Shown here one piece after another: positions 1-9,784 of a stretch of 64,000 nt of DNA; within the stretch, counting starts at the first letter, position 1, and every line of letters starts with the position of its first letter. The DNA comes from an uncultured Sulfitobacter sp. (lineage in GTDB: Bacteria > Pseudomonadota > Alphaproteobacteria > Rhodobacterales > Rhodobacteraceae). The stretch is from the NCBI RefSeq assembly GCF_947497275.1, contig NZ_CANMFS010000010.1:51283-115282 (forward strand). The letters are read 5' to 3'. The position numbers were made by a program, and so were the translations under genes. The notes under the pieces were generated by a model. The model was not told the DNA's origin. It worked only from the letters and a program-made list of their open reading frames with translations, and made no database searches.

Positions 1-35
1 TGAATTGTTCGGGCACGAAAGCAAGCCGATAGGAC

Positions 36-66
36 TTGACCTTCCATCTGCTGGAATCACTATTTT
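36..66 (+). promoter_or_regulatory. MerR/CueR-type promoter of the first copper ATPase gene
   Basis: A TTGACC -35 box (36-41) and a TATTTT -10 box (61-66) are separated by 19 bp, the long spacer typical of MerR-family activated promoters. The spacer holds the imperfect dyad CTTCCA...TGGAA. The same arrangement recurs upstream of four other genes in the copper island, and a CueR homologue is encoded at 19079-19498, so copper-dependent activation is inferred. Confidence 0.8.
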
Positions 67-97
67 CTCTTCCATTGTAGTTTTGAAAGGTTAGGCA

Positions 98-2425
98 ATG
101 GATCAGATAAGAAACAAGGATGCGTCAGAGCGGTCATCGAAACAGGCCAAGGATCCGGTTTGCGGCATGTCCGTCACTATTTCGCCAGAGGCCTGTCAGG
201 CGGATTATGAAGGTGACACTTTCTATTTCTGCTCCGACAAGTGCCAGACCAAGTTCAAGACCGATCCAGTCTACTACGCCTCTGGCAAGGCATCGGATCG
301 TAGCATGACGTCCCAGGCAGGCGCGCAGTATACATGCCCGATGCACCCCGAAATCGTTCGTGACGAACCCGGACCTTGCCCGATCTGTGGCATGGCGCTT
401 GAACCGATGCTTCCTTCGGACGAACCCAGCGAAGAGTTGACCGACTTCACCCGCCGGATGTGGATCAGTGCCGCCGCGGCCGTTCCCTTGGTCATCCTGA
501 CCATGGGTGAGCTGGTCGGTCTGCCTGTCCGGGACTGGATCGGGCATCAGCTGGCGACCTATATCGAGTTCGTGCTGGCGACACCAATCGTGCTGTGGGC
601 GGCAAAGCCGTTCTTCGAGCGGGGATGGGCTTCGATCGTGAACCGTTCGCCCAACATGTGGACGCTGATCGCCATCGGTGTCGGTGCGGCCTACATCTAT
701 TCACTGGTCGCCACGTTCCTTCCAAGCGTGTTTCCGGAGGTTTACCGGATGGGCGCGGGTGTCGGCACCTACTTTGAGGCCGCGGTGGTCATCATTACGC
801 TGATCTTTGTCGGGCAGGTTCTGGAATTGCGGGCGCGGGAACGGACCGGCGATGCCATTCGGGCGCTGCTCGATCTGGCCCCAAAAACGGCACGACGTAT
901 CCTGCCTGACGGCACGGAATATGACGCGCCGCTGGAAAACATCGTCGAAGGCGATCGTCTGCGGGTGCGTCCCGGCGACGCGATCCCCGTCGACGCCACG
1001 GTCATCGACGGCACGTCCTCCATCGACGAGAGCATGATCACCGGCGAACCGCTGCCGGCTGAAAAAGGTCCCGGCGATAACGTCACTGGCGGCACCATCA
1101 ACAAGAATGGTTCTCTCGTCATTGAGGCTGCGCGCGTGGGTGCCGATACGATGCTGAGCCAGATCGTCGAGATGGTTTCGAACGCGCGTAGGTCCCGCGC
1201 GCCGATTCAGGGTCTTGCAGACAAGGTCGCATCCTATTTCGTGCCAACCGTTGTCCTGGTCGCGTTGCTCGCGTTCGTCGCTTGGCTGAGTTTCGGGCCC
1301 GAACCAGCGTTGGTCTTTGCCATCGCCTCGGCGGTATCGGTGCTGATCATCGCCTGCCCCTGCGCTCTCGGTCTGGCGACCCCGATTTCGATCACGACGG
1401 CCGCAGGGCGCGGTGCACAGGCGGGTGTGCTGATCAAGGACGCCGAAGCTCTGGAACGCATGGCGAAGGTCGATACGCTGATCGTGGACAAGACCGGCAC
1501 CCTGACCGAGGGGAAGCCGAAGCTGACCGATGTGGCCACTCTGGGCGACGAGAACGAGGAGACCATTCTGACCTTCGCGGCCGCCCTGGAAAAAGGCTCG
1601 GAGCACCCGCTGGCAGAGGCCATTGTCGAAGGCGCGAAGCAAAAGGGCATCAAGGTCGGCAATGCCGAAAACTTCGAGGCGGTGACCGGAAAAGGCGTGA
1701 GCGGGACCGTCTCGGGCCGGACAGTCGCGCTCGGCAACACCGCAATGATGCGCGACATGTCCCTCGATACCTCTGCGGCGGAGGAAACAGCAGATGCCCT
1801 GCGCGCCGACGGCAAGACTGCGATGTTCGTGGCCATAGACGGAAAACTGTCCGGTATTGTCGCCGTCGCCGACCCGATCAAGGAAACGACGGCCGCGGCA
1901 ATCAAAGAACTGCACGAGGCTGGCCTGCGGATCATCATGGCGACAGGAGACAATGAACGCACGGCCAAGGCCGTCGCGCAGCGCCTTGGTATCGACGAGG
2001 TGCGGGCCGGCGTTCTGCCGGAAGATAAGAAGGCGCTGGTGGACGAGCTGCATGCCGAAGGCCGCAAGGTCGCGATGGCGGGCGATGGTGTTAACGACGC
2101 ACCAGCCCTGGCCGCAGCGGATGTTGGCCTGGCCATGGGCACGGGCGCGGATGTAGCGGTAGAAAGTGCGGGCATCACGCTGTTGCGCGGTGATCTGAAC
2201 GGTATCGTCAAAGCGCGGACACTGGCAGTGGCGACGATCCGCAATATCCGCCAGAACCTGTTTTGGGCCTTTGCCTACAACACGCTCGGTGTGCCCTTGG
2301 CTGCGGGAGTGCTCTACCCGGTTTTCGGCCTGTTAATGTCGCCCATGTTCGCTGCAGCCGCCATGAGCCTCTCGTCGGTCTCGGTCATCGCGAACGCGCT
2401 CAGACTACGGCGATTGAAACTTTAG
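98..2425 (+). CDS. copA: Copper-translocating P1B-type ATPase with YHS and heavy-metal-binding N-terminal domains
   Basis: Inner-membrane ATPase that exports Cu(I), possibly Ag(I), from the cytoplasm. Instead of HMA domains the N-terminus has a YHS-type domain (KDPVCGM, residues about 19-25, and a second Cys pair FCSDKC) and a heavy-metal-binding domain (YTCPMHPE...CPICGM, about 78-100). The core shows the CPC ion-binding motif in [13 protein letters not shown] (about 417-429), the phosphorylation site DKTGT (about 464), the TGE motif and the hinge GDGVNDAP. The C-terminus has the SSVSV motif of the copper group. At 775 aa it is full length. A MerR-type promoter lies just upstream and no other gene precedes it in the window. 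It is a different subclass from the two-HMA CopA at 16558-19065, so the island carries two non-redundant copper ATPases. Confidence 0.95.
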   Translation: MDQIRNKDASERSSKQAKDPVCGMSVTISPEACQADYEGDTFYFCSDKCQTKFKTDPVYYASGKASDRSMTSQAGAQYTCPMHPEIVRDEPGPCPICGMALEPMLPSDEPSEELTDFTRRMWISAAAAVPLVILTMGELVGLPVRDWIGHQLATYIEFVLATPIVLWAAKPFFERGWASIVNRSPNMWTLIAIGVGAAYIYSLVATFLPSVFPEVYRMGAGVGTYFEAAVVIITLIFVGQVLELRARERTGDAIRALLDLAPKTARRILPDGTEYDAPLENIVEGDRLRVRPGDAIPVDATVIDGTSSIDESMITGEPLPAEKGPGDNVTGGTINKNGSLVIEAARVGADTMLSQIVEMVSNARRSRAPIQGLADKVASYFVPTVVLVALLAFVAWLSFGPEPALVFAIASAVSVLIIACPCALGLATPISITTAAGRGAQAGVLIKDAEALERMAKVDTLIVDKTGTLTEGKPKLTDVATLGDENEETILTFAAALEKGSEHPLAEAIVEGAKQKGIKVGNAENFEAVTGKGVSGTVSGRTVALGNTAMMRDMSLDTSAAEETADALRADGKTAMFVAIDGKLSGIVAVADPIKETTAAAIKELHEAGLRIIMATGDNERTAKAVAQRLGIDEVRAGVLPEDKKALVDELHAEGRKVAMAGDGVNDAPALAAADVGLAMGTGADVAVESAGITLLRGDLNGIVKARTLAVATIRNIRQNLFWAFAYNTLGVPLAAGVLYPVFGLLMSPMFAAAAMSLSSVSVIANALRLRRLKL

Positions 2426-2518
2426 GCGATCTGCGCCTGAAACGTGGAGACGATCAATATTTCTGCTTCAGCAAAACGTGTATTGCTGATTTTCGAAAAC
2501 TCCAGCATAGACCGTTGC

Positions 2519-2848
2519 ATGTTACTCAAAACGCGCCTTTTTCTGGTTGCTCTGTTGGTTGGCGCTGTTCTGGCGCAAACCAGTCTTGCGTCCATTTCAA
2601 GCGTGGACCCTGCGCCTGCAATGGCCATGCAGAGCGATTGCTGCCCGGATGATTGTCCGGACATGCCGGAATGCAATGCCGCTTGCATTTCCACGATGCA
2701 ATGTCGGGTAGCTCCGATTGTTCCGGGGCAGGAACGAGCGGCGCTAACGAGCCTCGCGGGCTCCGGGCGTGCTACTTTTTTTTGGGCTGATGCGACCGCA
2801 AACCGACGACACGCGGTCGGTGCGCTGCAAAGACCGCCCAAGGCTTGA
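2519..2848 (+). CDS. Small exported Cys-rich protein, CopL-like
   Basis: About 109 aa from the ATG at 2519, chosen because it starts directly with a classic signal peptide (MLLKTRLFLVALLVGAVLA); the longer reading frame before it has no signal. The mature part begins with a dense Cys cluster (DCCPDDCPDMPEC...C...C), expected to bind a thiophilic metal in the periplasm. The same design, a short signal peptide followed by a Cys/Met/His cluster, appears in the proteins at 15620-16033 and 27938-28291. Small proteins of this kind occur in copper islands and are sometimes called CopL. It lies between the ATPase and the efflux operon on the same strand. The function is inferred from composition and context only. 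Confidence 0.55.
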   Translation: MLLKTRLFLVALLVGAVLAQTSLASISSVDPAPAMAMQSDCCPDDCPDMPECNAACISTMQCRVAPIVPGQERAALTSLAGSGRATFFWADATANRRHAVGALQRPPKA

Positions 2849-2897
2849 CGGATCGGGTGCCTGTCGCACCAGAAAATCCACGCGCCGAAGTAACGTT

Positions 2898-2916
2898 TTG
2901 ACCGGAAAAAGGTCAA
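2898..2916. promoter_or_regulatory. Inverted repeat TTGACC-N7-GGTCAA before the FixH-like gene
   Basis: A 6-bp perfect inverted repeat with a 7-nt A-rich centre, 44 bp upstream of the gene at 2960. It contains the TTGACC seen at the -35 of the MerR-type promoters of this island, but a good -10 at 19-bp spacing is not evident. It could be an operator or chance. Confidence 0.25.
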
Positions 2917-2959
2917 CCTGATTGCTGGCGTTCCAATTGCCCGTCAATACAGGCGTATC

Positions 2960-3358
2960 ATGCCCCGTTATTTCCCCAGCATTCTTGCGGCCCTCGTGGT
3001 CGCGACGCAGCTTTCCGTGCCGATGGCTCACGCGGCTGCATCAGATTTCAACCTCGTTCTTGTCGAAACGACTTATCCCTTCGGCGATGGTGCGGTTATA
3101 GAACTTCGTTTCATCGATACCCGCACCAATGCGCCCGTCGAAGGTGCCGTCATCTTTGCCACAAGGCTGGATATGGAGCCCGACGGCATGGAGACGATGA
3201 CTTCACCGGTCCTTGCGTTACCCGGCGAAGAGCCCGGTCTCTATCGCTTTTCCGCCGATCTGACGATGGACGGAAACTGGCGCTTCTCAGTTGCGGCCAA
3301 GGTGCAGGGCGAGGTGGAAACCGTTCAGGCGCAGATCGTGATCGAGGTACAGCCATGA
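2960..3358 (+). CDS. FixH/YtkA-like periplasmic protein
   Basis: A 132-aa exported protein with an N-terminal signal peptide ending near AHA (residues 23-26) and a single immunoglobulin-like beta domain of the FixH/YtkA type (pattern YPFGDGAVIELRF, then a GNWRFSVAAKV strand near the C-terminus). FixH-like domains occur in proteins tied to copper handling and cbb3 oxidase assembly. The stop overlaps the ATG of the next gene (ATGA at 3355-3358), so it is translationally coupled to the CusB-type adaptor and probably delivers metal or helps the pump assemble. The specific role is inference. Confidence 0.7.
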   Translation: MPRYFPSILAALVVATQLSVPMAHAAASDFNLVLVETTYPFGDGAVIELRFIDTRTNAPVEGAVIFATRLDMEPDGMETMTSPVLALPGEEPGLYRFSADLTMDGNWRFSVAAKVQGEVETVQAQIVIEVQP

Positions 3359-4791
3359 GCATATGTGGCAAACTCGTGCTGATCGGAGTGGTTGGCGGTG
3401 TGGCTGGATGGGCGGGCCTTGCGGCGGGCGGAAAGGGCTGGACGCCCGCTATGCTGACGGATGCGGTGCAGGTGCAAATCACCGCATTGATGGGACGCGA
3501 AGCTGAAGCAATGCCAGCCGCACCCCGAAAGGCGACAGGCCCGATCATTTATTATCGACACCCTGACGGTCTTGCCGAATGGTCCGCCGCACCGACTGAC
3601 ACCGCCGATGGCAGGGGGTTTTTGCCGGTTCTGGCGAGCGAAGACGTATCGTTTGATCCAGAGTCGGTTACCCCCCCAGATGCAGATGGTGGCGAACGAA
3701 CCGTTCTCTACTACCGCCACCCGATGGGCCTGCCCGATACCTCGCCGGTGCCAAAGCTGGATTCCATGGGGATGGACTATCTTCCCGTCTATGCAGGCGA
3801 GGCAAACGATGCCGGATCGGTGAATGTGTCACCGGGCAAACTACAGCGCACCGGCGTACGTACGTCACTCGCGGTGCTTCAACCTATGGCAACGATGGTG
3901 CGTGCGCCGGGGATCGTCGCGCTGGATGATCGTCGTGTCAGTGTCATCTCATTGCGTGCGGATGCGTTCATTGAAGAAGTCGAGGATGTAACGACCGGAT
4001 CAATCGTTGAAGCGGGCGAACCGCTGGCGATGCTCTATTCCCCGGAGGTCGTCGCTGCTGCAGCGCAGTATGTTTCCGACCTGCGAAACGGTGAAGGGCG
4101 CGTCGAAGGCAGCCGCCAAAGGTTGGCAAATTTGGGCGTCCCAACAGCCGTCATCGACAAGATCTCCGCGGACAGGCGTACGCCGGTGCAAATCACCCTG
4201 ATGGCACCGCGGTCAGGCGTCGTGCTCGAACGGATGGCCATCGAAGGCATGATGTCAGAGGCTGGAGAAACGCTTTTTCGCATTGCCGATACCTCGGTCG
4301 TCTGGGTTATGGCGGACGTGCCGGAGTCTGCGCTTGCGGGACTTTCGGATGGAAACGTTGCGACGATCACCTTCCCGGGCCTGCCGGGCGAGATCTTCAG
4401 CGGCCTGGTCGACAAGATCTATCCCGAGGTCGATATGCAGACCCGGACGGCCCGCATCCGCATCGATCTGTCCAACCCCGAGGGTCGCTTGCTGGTCAAC
4501 ATGTTCGCTGATGTGGCTTTGGCGACGGGCGACGGTGCGCCCGTAGTGCAAGTGCCGGAAACAGCAGTAATCGATACCGGCGACCGTCAGGTGGTGATCC
4601 GGGATATGGGAGAGGGCAAATTCGCACCGCAGGATGTGGTGCTGGGGCGGCAGGCAGCCGGGATGGTGGAAGTTCGCGAAGGTATTGCCGAGGGCGACCG
4701 GATCGTCACCACCTCGACCTTTCTGATCGACGCGGAGAGCAACCTGAACGCAGCCCTCGCCGCACTGGTCGCCCCGGAAGCCGCAGAATGA
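3355..4791 (+). CDS. cusB: Heavy-metal RND efflux periplasmic adaptor subunit (CusB type)
   Basis: Membrane-fusion protein linking the CusA-type pump to an outer-membrane channel. It is 478 aa with an uncleaved N-terminal membrane anchor (LVLIGVVGGVAGWAGL), then two metal-binding YRHPMGLP-like repeats (YYRHPDGL about residue 63, YYRHPMGL about 121) with SMGMDYLPVY, typical of CusB-type adaptors that bind Cu(I)/Ag(I). Barrel-sandwich and beta-barrel regions follow (APRSGVVLER, TFPGLPGEIFSGLVDKIYPEVD). The ATG overlaps the preceding stop and its own stop overlaps the cusA start, both as ATGA. The matching TolC-like protein is not adjacent; the nearest is at 13862-15325. Confidence 0.9.
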   Translation: MSICGKLVLIGVVGGVAGWAGLAAGGKGWTPAMLTDAVQVQITALMGREAEAMPAAPRKATGPIIYYRHPDGLAEWSAAPTDTADGRGFLPVLASEDVSFDPESVTPPDADGGERTVLYYRHPMGLPDTSPVPKLDSMGMDYLPVYAGEANDAGSVNVSPGKLQRTGVRTSLAVLQPMATMVRAPGIVALDDRRVSVISLRADAFIEEVEDVTTGSIVEAGEPLAMLYSPEVVAAAAQYVSDLRNGEGRVEGSRQRLANLGVPTAVIDKISADRRTPVQITLMAPRSGVVLERMAIEGMMSEAGETLFRIADTSVVWVMADVPESALAGLSDGNVATITFPGLPGEIFSGLVDKIYPEVDMQTRTARIRIDLSNPEGRLLVNMFADVALATGDGAPVVQVPETAVIDTGDRQVVIRDMGEGKFAPQDVVLGRQAAGMVEVREGIAEGDRIVTTSTFLIDAESNLNAALAALVAPEAAE

Positions 4792-7700
4792 TCGCCCGTA
4801 TCATCGAATGGTCCGCCCGCAACCTTGTTCTGGTTTTCTTTGCCACGGCCTTGATCATCGCCGCCGGCGTCTGGTCCCTGCGGACCCTGCCAATTGACGC
4901 CATTCCCGACCTGTCGGATGTGCAGGTGATCGTGCTGACAGATTATCCGGGCCAGGCCCCGCAGGTGGTCGAGAATCAGGTCACTTATCCACTGACCTCG
5001 GCCATGCTTACGGTGCCGCGATCCCGCGTGGTGCGGGGCTTTTCGTTCTTCGGCATTTCCTTTGTCTACATCATCTTCGAGGATGGCGTAGACCCATACT
5101 GGGCCCGCAGCCGGGTGCTGGAATACCTCAACGCCGCCGCCGCCCGCCTGCCCGACGGGGTGACGCCCACGCTTGGTCCGGATGCCACAGGGGTTGGCTG
5201 GGTCTATCAGTATGCGATCACCGGCGAGAACCTGAGCCTTGCCGAATTGCGGTCCTTGCAGGATTGGGTGGTGCGTTTCGGGGCCAGCCGTGCCGAGGGC
5301 GTGTCTGAGGTTGCCAGTGTCGGTGGCTTCGTCAAGCAATATTCGGTCACGGTGGATCCGGTGCGGATGCGCGCGCAGGGGATCACGCTGTCCGATATCG
5401 GCAAAGCAATCTCTGAGAGCAACATGGACACAGGCGGGCGCACGGTGGAGCTGTCCGAGTTCGAATTCATGGTGCGCGGACGTGGCTATCTGTCGGGAAC
5501 CGAGGATATCGGCAACATCACCCTGCGTAGTATCGGCGGCGTCCCGATCAGCTTGCGCGATGTAGCGCGGGTCGAAATCGTCCCCAATGAACGCCGTGGC
5601 ATTGCCGAGCTGAACGGTGAGGGCGAGGTGGCAAGCGGCATCGTGCTGCAACGGGTCGGTGCAAATGCGCTGGATGTGATCGAAAACGCCAAGGCGGAAC
5701 TGGACGTGGTGGCTCAAAGCCTGCCGGACGGGGTGGAAATCGTGCCGGTCTATGACAGGTCAGACCTGATCCTGTCGGCGATCGAGACGCTGAAAACAAC
5801 GCTGCTGGAAGAAAGCCTCGTTGTGGCGGGGGTCACGATCATTTTTCTGTTGCACGTCCGGTCTGCCCTCGTAGCGATCATCATGCTGCCTGTCGGATTG
5901 CTAATGGCCTTTACGGCAATGAAATTCCTCGGGATCGGGGCCAACATCATGAGCCTCGGTGGAATCGCCATCGCCATCGGTGCTATGATAGACGCGGCCA
6001 TTGTGATGATCGAAAATGCGCACAAGCACCTCGAACGGGCCGCCCCTGACAAGCCCCGCATTGAGGTGCTGATCGATGCCGCAAGTGAGGTCGGACCGGC
6101 GTTGTTCTTCAGCCTTCTGATCATCACCGTCTCGTTCCTGCCGATCTTTTCACTGGAAGGACAGGAGGGACGCATGTTCGGCCCGCTCGCCTACACCAAG
6201 ACCTTCTCGATGGCGGCAGCGGCGTTCCTGTCGGTGACACTGGTGCCTGCGCTGATGGTGGTGTTTGTGCGCGGGCGGATCATCCCGGAACACAGAAATC
6301 CGGTCAACCGGGCCTTGATCGCGGTTTACCGGCCGATCATTCGGGGTGTTCTGAAAGCCAAAAGCCTGACGATCATCGTGGCGCTCGTCGCATTGGTGGT
6401 CACCGTCTGGCCGGCGCGCCAACTCGGGTCTGAATTCATGCCAGTGCTGAATGAAGGGACCCTGATGTATATGCCGACCACCCTGCCGGGGTTATCCATC
6501 ACAAAAGCTGCCGAACTGATGCAGACCCAGGACCGCATCATCAAGACTTTCCCCGAGGTGCTCTCGGTATTCGGCAAGGCAGGCCGCGCGCTGACGGCCA
6601 CTGATCCCGCGCCGACCGAGATGTTCGAGACGATCATCCAGCTCCGCCCGGAAAACGAATGGCGACCCGGTGTCACCACCGAAAGCCTGCGGCAGGAAAT
6701 GGACGCAGCCCTGCAATTTCCCGGTGTGTCGAACGCCTGGACCATGCCGATCCGGGCCCGCATCGACATGCTGTCCACCGGCATACGCACGCCTGTCGGG
6801 ATCAAAGTTTATGGAACCAGCCTGACCGAGATGGAAAAGGTTGCCCGTGAAGTAGAAGTCGTCGTGCGCACGGTGCCGGGAACGACCAGTGCCTATGCCG
6901 AACGGGTGATCGGCGGTTATTACCTCGACATTACGCCGGACCGTACGGCGCTTGGCCGCTACGGACTGTCGGTTCAGGATGTGCAGGAGGTGATCGGCAT
7001 GGCACTGGGGGCCAAGTCGATCACGCAGACCGTCGAGGGCCGCGAGCGCTACGACGTCGCCGTGCGCTATCCAGCGACACTGAGGTCCGATCCGGAGGCC
7101 ATCGGGCGCGAGGTCCAGGTGGCACTGCCGGGCGGCGGCACCATTCCGCTGGGGGACGTGGCCACGATTGAACGCACCCGCGGAGCCACGTCGATCCGCA
7201 CCGAAAACGGACAGCTTGCAGTCTATATCTTCGTCGACATCGTCGGCCGCGATCTGGGCGGCTACGTGGCCGAAGCTCAGGCGGCGGTCGCGGCCTCCGT
7301 CACCCTGCCACCCGGCTATTCATTGGGCTGGAGCGGGCAGTTCGAATACCTTGAACGTGCAAAACAGCGGCTGGCCACTGTTGTGCCGCTGACGCTGGCG
7401 CTGATCTTTTTGCTTCTTTACCTCAACTTCCGCCGCCTGACGGAAACCTTGATCGTGATGCTGTCGCTACCCTTCGCTCTGGTCGGTGGCATTTGGCTCA
7501 TGTGGTTCATGGGCTTCAATATGTCGGTTGCAGTGGCCGTCGGGTTTATCGCACTGGCCGGGGTGGCGGCTGAAACTGGGGTGATCATGTTGATCTATCT
7601 CGATCAGGCATTGAACGAAGCGCGTGACCGCGCGGACGGCCGGGACCTGACCCGCGACGAGCTCTACGCTGCGATCATGGTGGGTGCAGTAGACCGCGTT

Positions 7701-7937
7701 CGCCCCAAGATGATGACAGTTGTCGCAATCATGGCCGGCCTGATGCCAATCCTTTGGGCGCATGGGACAGGGTCCGAGATCATGCAGCGCATCGCCGTCC
7801 CAATGATCGGCGGGATGGTGTCGTCAACTTTGTTGACCCTGATCGTCATTCCGGCAGTTTATGCCATCATCAAAGGTTGGAGCCTAAAGAACGCCGGTAC
7901 GGTGCCTGGTTGGGCACTTGGGCAAGTCGCAGAATAA
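4788..7937 (+). CDS. cusA: Heavy-metal RND efflux pump, CusA/CzcA family
   Basis: A 1049-aa inner-membrane proton/metal antiporter of the HME-RND family. The N-terminal helix and first periplasmic loop (ATALIIAAGVWSLRTLPIDAIPDLSDVQV) are followed by the TM4 signature GAMIDAAIVMIENAHKHLE, whose acidic residues serve proton relay, and two large periplasmic loops. TM9-12 are intact through the C-terminus. Copper/silver rather than zinc/cobalt specificity is inferred from the CusB-type partner and the surrounding copper genes, not from a specific residue. Translation is coupled to cusB by ATGA overlap. A hairpin lies 17 bp after the stop, before the convergent minus-strand gene. Confidence 0.95.
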   Translation: MIARIIEWSARNLVLVFFATALIIAAGVWSLRTLPIDAIPDLSDVQVIVLTDYPGQAPQVVENQVTYPLTSAMLTVPRSRVVRGFSFFGISFVYIIFEDGVDPYWARSRVLEYLNAAAARLPDGVTPTLGPDATGVGWVYQYAITGENLSLAELRSLQDWVVRFGASRAEGVSEVASVGGFVKQYSVTVDPVRMRAQGITLSDIGKAISESNMDTGGRTVELSEFEFMVRGRGYLSGTEDIGNITLRSIGGVPISLRDVARVEIVPNERRGIAELNGEGEVASGIVLQRVGANALDVIENAKAELDVVAQSLPDGVEIVPVYDRSDLILSAIETLKTTLLEESLVVAGVTIIFLLHVRSALVAIIMLPVGLLMAFTAMKFLGIGANIMSLGGIAIAIGAMIDAAIVMIENAHKHLERAAPDKPRIEVLIDAASEVGPALFFSLLIITVSFLPIFSLEGQEGRMFGPLAYTKTFSMAAAAFLSVTLVPALMVVFVRGRIIPEHRNPVNRALIAVYRPIIRGVLKAKSLTIIVALVALVVTVWPARQLGSEFMPVLNEGTLMYMPTTLPGLSITKAAELMQTQDRIIKTFPEVLSVFGKAGRALTATDPAPTEMFETIIQLRPENEWRPGVTTESLRQEMDAALQFPGVSNAWTMPIRARIDMLSTGIRTPVGIKVYGTSLTEMEKVAREVEVVVRTVPGTTSAYAERVIGGYYLDITPDRTALGRYGLSVQDVQEVIGMALGAKSITQTVEGRERYDVAVRYPATLRSDPEAIGREVQVALPGGGTIPLGDVATIERTRGATSIRTENGQLAVYIFVDIVGRDLGGYVAEAQAAVAASVTLPPGYSLGWSGQFEYLERAKQRLATVVPLTLALIFLLLYLNFRRLTETLIVMLSLPFALVGGIWLMWFMGFNMSVAVAVGFIALAGVAAETGVIMLIYLDQALNEARDRADGRDLTRDELYAAIMVGAVDRVRPKMMTVVAIMAGLMPILWAHGTGSEIMQRIAVPMIGGMVSSTLLTLIVIPAVYAIIKGWSLKNAGTVPGWALGQVAE

Positions 7938-7953
7938 GGGCAACGGCATCAAG

Positions 7954-7983
7954 GAAGCATTGGGATATCGAAATGAATGCTTC
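7954..7983. terminator. Hairpin between convergent genes
   Basis: Perfect 8-bp arms GAAGCATT and AATGCTTC with a 14-nt loop sit between the cusA stop (7937) and the stop of the minus-strand gene (7988). There is no strong U-tract on either strand, so terminator function is likely from position only. Confidence 0.5.
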
Positions 7984-7987
7984 AAAT

Positions 7988-9229
7988 CTATGACGTCACA
8001 GCGACTTCAACGACGCGGATTGTGGTATTGCCGTCCGCGCCGCTGGTCGGTTGCGTCCAAGCTACAAACGCCCCGGTTGCCCCACGCACCATCCTCGGAA
8101 AACCGACCGATCCGCCGCCTCGATTGATGTGGAGCGCCTGAAGCGTGACACATCCGACATCTGGCGTTACGTGGCACATGACGATCGCTTCACCGCCTCC
8201 CACATATTCAATCCAGAGCGCCAACGCGCTGCCATCTGCAAGTTGCAGAATATCCACCCGACCCGCGGCTGCGCCGAGGTCAATGCGGAGCGGTTCGTCG
8301 AACTGCGCACCGCCATCGTCCGAGAAGGCAATATGAACCTTCGGCTCGTTCTCGGCTGCAGTAAACCAGATAACGGAAACCTTGTCGTCCATCGTATCAA
8401 TGGCCGGGCCATTGACGGGACATCCGGCGATCTCCCATCCGTCGTTATGAATCGGGGCGGGCTGCGTCCATTCCCCGTTGGTCTGGCGCAGAACCGATAT
8501 GTCGCGGATTTCATCTGCGGTTCGGTCACGATAGACGGCCACTATGTCGCCCGAGCCTGTCCGCGCTGCGGACGTCTGACAACACGTACAGGTGCGCACA
8601 TCCAACAAGCTTTCTGCACTCATCGTCCCGTCGGAGTTGATCTGCCGCGCGCGCAACTGCATCGCATTCTCGAAGCTCTCGCCTTCTGTCTGGCTGTCAT
8701 ACTCGCGGCCATCCAGCCACAAAGCCGTCAATCCGCCGAACTGGTCGGGAACTAACGAAACAAAACCATGCTCGCGTTGAGATCTGTCATCGTGAGGAAC
8801 AAGCGGGTCCGTCCAGCTTCTGCCTTCATCTTTGGAAAAAGCGATATTGACGTCGTATTGGTAATCGCCCGGTCCATTCAGCTCTAGCCATTGTGCCGCC
8901 AGACCACCGCCAGCAAGCGCCACTACCGAAGGGAAGTCGGCCCAGTTGATGTAAGTCTTTGACGATTTATGAATTGTCCGAGCATCAGACCACTCATTGC
9001 GATCAAGGATGGCCATGCGAACTTCCGCTTCGGCTCCTTTTTCTTCTGTCCAACTCAGTAAAACCCTGCCATCCGGCAAAGGTGCGAGTGACGGTTCGCG
9101 AGCATTGATGCCAACCGGTGATCCGCGGTCGGTCAATCTGAATAGTCCGGTTTCCTCCGCGTATGATGCGGTGGGCGAAACGAACATTGCACCAAGGATC
9201 AAAGTCGATGCAGCAAGACATTTACTCAT
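7988..9229 (-). CDS. Exported sialidase-like beta-propeller protein with a CTCC motif
   Basis: A 413-aa protein with a signal peptide (cleavage near SYA-EE, residues 22-25) and BNR/Asp-box repeats (FSKDEGRSW about 131, FSDDGGAQF later), so a six-bladed propeller is expected. Automated annotation would call this an exo-alpha-sialidase, but a Cys cluster CTCC (residues 214-217) and a further GCPVNGP motif are unusual for a sialidase and suggest metal or thiol chemistry. It is the last gene of the minus-strand run from 16033 downward and follows a cytochrome c gene by 96 bp. Its substrate is unknown; I would not assign glycosidase activity. Confidence 0.7.
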   Translation of the reverse strand: MSKCLAASTLILGAMFVSPTASYAEETGLFRLTDRGSPVGINAREPSLAPLPDGRVLLSWTEEKGAEAEVRMAILDRNEWSDARTIHKSSKTYINWADFPSVVALAGGGLAAQWLELNGPGDYQYDVNIAFSKDEGRSWTDPLVPHDDRSQREHGFVSLVPDQFGGLTALWLDGREYDSQTEGESFENAMQLRARQINSDGTMSAESLLDVRTCTCCQTSAARTGSGDIVAVYRDRTADEIRDISVLRQTNGEWTQPAPIHNDGWEIAGCPVNGPAIDTMDDKVSVIWFTAAENEPKVHIAFSDDGGAQFDEPLRIDLGAAAGRVDILQLADGSALALWIEYVGGGEAIVMCHVTPDVGCVTLQALHINRGGGSVGFPRMVRGATGAFVAWTQPTSGADGNTTIRVVEVAVTS

Positions 9230-9325
9230 GAACAGAATTTTTCCTACCAGTCATTGCTTTTCTGTAGCGAACCGAATGCTAATTGGCCGTGACCCAACTG
9301 CCCTTCTTTTGTCCGTCGAAACTGC

Positions 9326-9784
9326 CTAGTTTATTCCGTTGGCTCGCTGCAAAGCTCGAATGTAAGCCACGATAGCAAGGATATCTGATCGCGTCACGCC
9401 TTCAACCGCTGGCATGTTGCCAAATTTCCAGTGGTGCGCCCGAACTCCATTCTGTGCTGCAAGGACGAACGCCATGTCGCCGTGGTGGCTGGGTTCATAA
9501 ATCTTGTGAACAAGCGGAGGAGCGACGCCATCTTGGCCCTGCGCGTTAAGGCCGTGGCAAGCGGCACAGACCGCATCATATGCGCTTGCGCCTATTTTCT
9601 CCTGCTCTGTGAGACTGGCTGGTAGCTTTACAAAAGCAAGTGCACCTGCGGGAAGCACAAAGCCCTCATTTGTCTGGGTATCTGTTTGAGAGTAGGTCGG
9701 TTGCATGATGTACCATCCTGCTGCAGCAACCGCGACCAGAACAAAAAATATCGCTGTCCACTTCATACCATCAAACTCCTTCAT
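9326..9784 (-). CDS. Membrane-anchored cytochrome c, class I-like
   Basis: A 152-aa protein with an N-terminal membrane anchor or uncleaved signal (KWTAIFFVLVAVAAAGWYIM) and one heme c site CAACH (C73, C76, H77); the axial Met is probably in FGNMPAVEG. It resembles the small cytochromes found beside multicopper oxidases and copper islands. The start at 9784 is favoured because its ATG overlaps the preceding stop as ATGA. It could pass electrons to or from the multicopper oxidase encoded upstream in the same direction; that is inference. Confidence 0.85.
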   Translation of the reverse strand: MKEFDGMKWTAIFFVLVAVAAAGWYIMQPTYSQTDTQTNEGFVLPAGALAFVKLPASLTEQEKIGASAYDAVCAACHGLNAQGQDGVAPPLVHKIYEPSHHGDMAFVLAAQNGVRAHHWKFGNMPAVEGVTRSDILAIVAYIRALQRANGIN

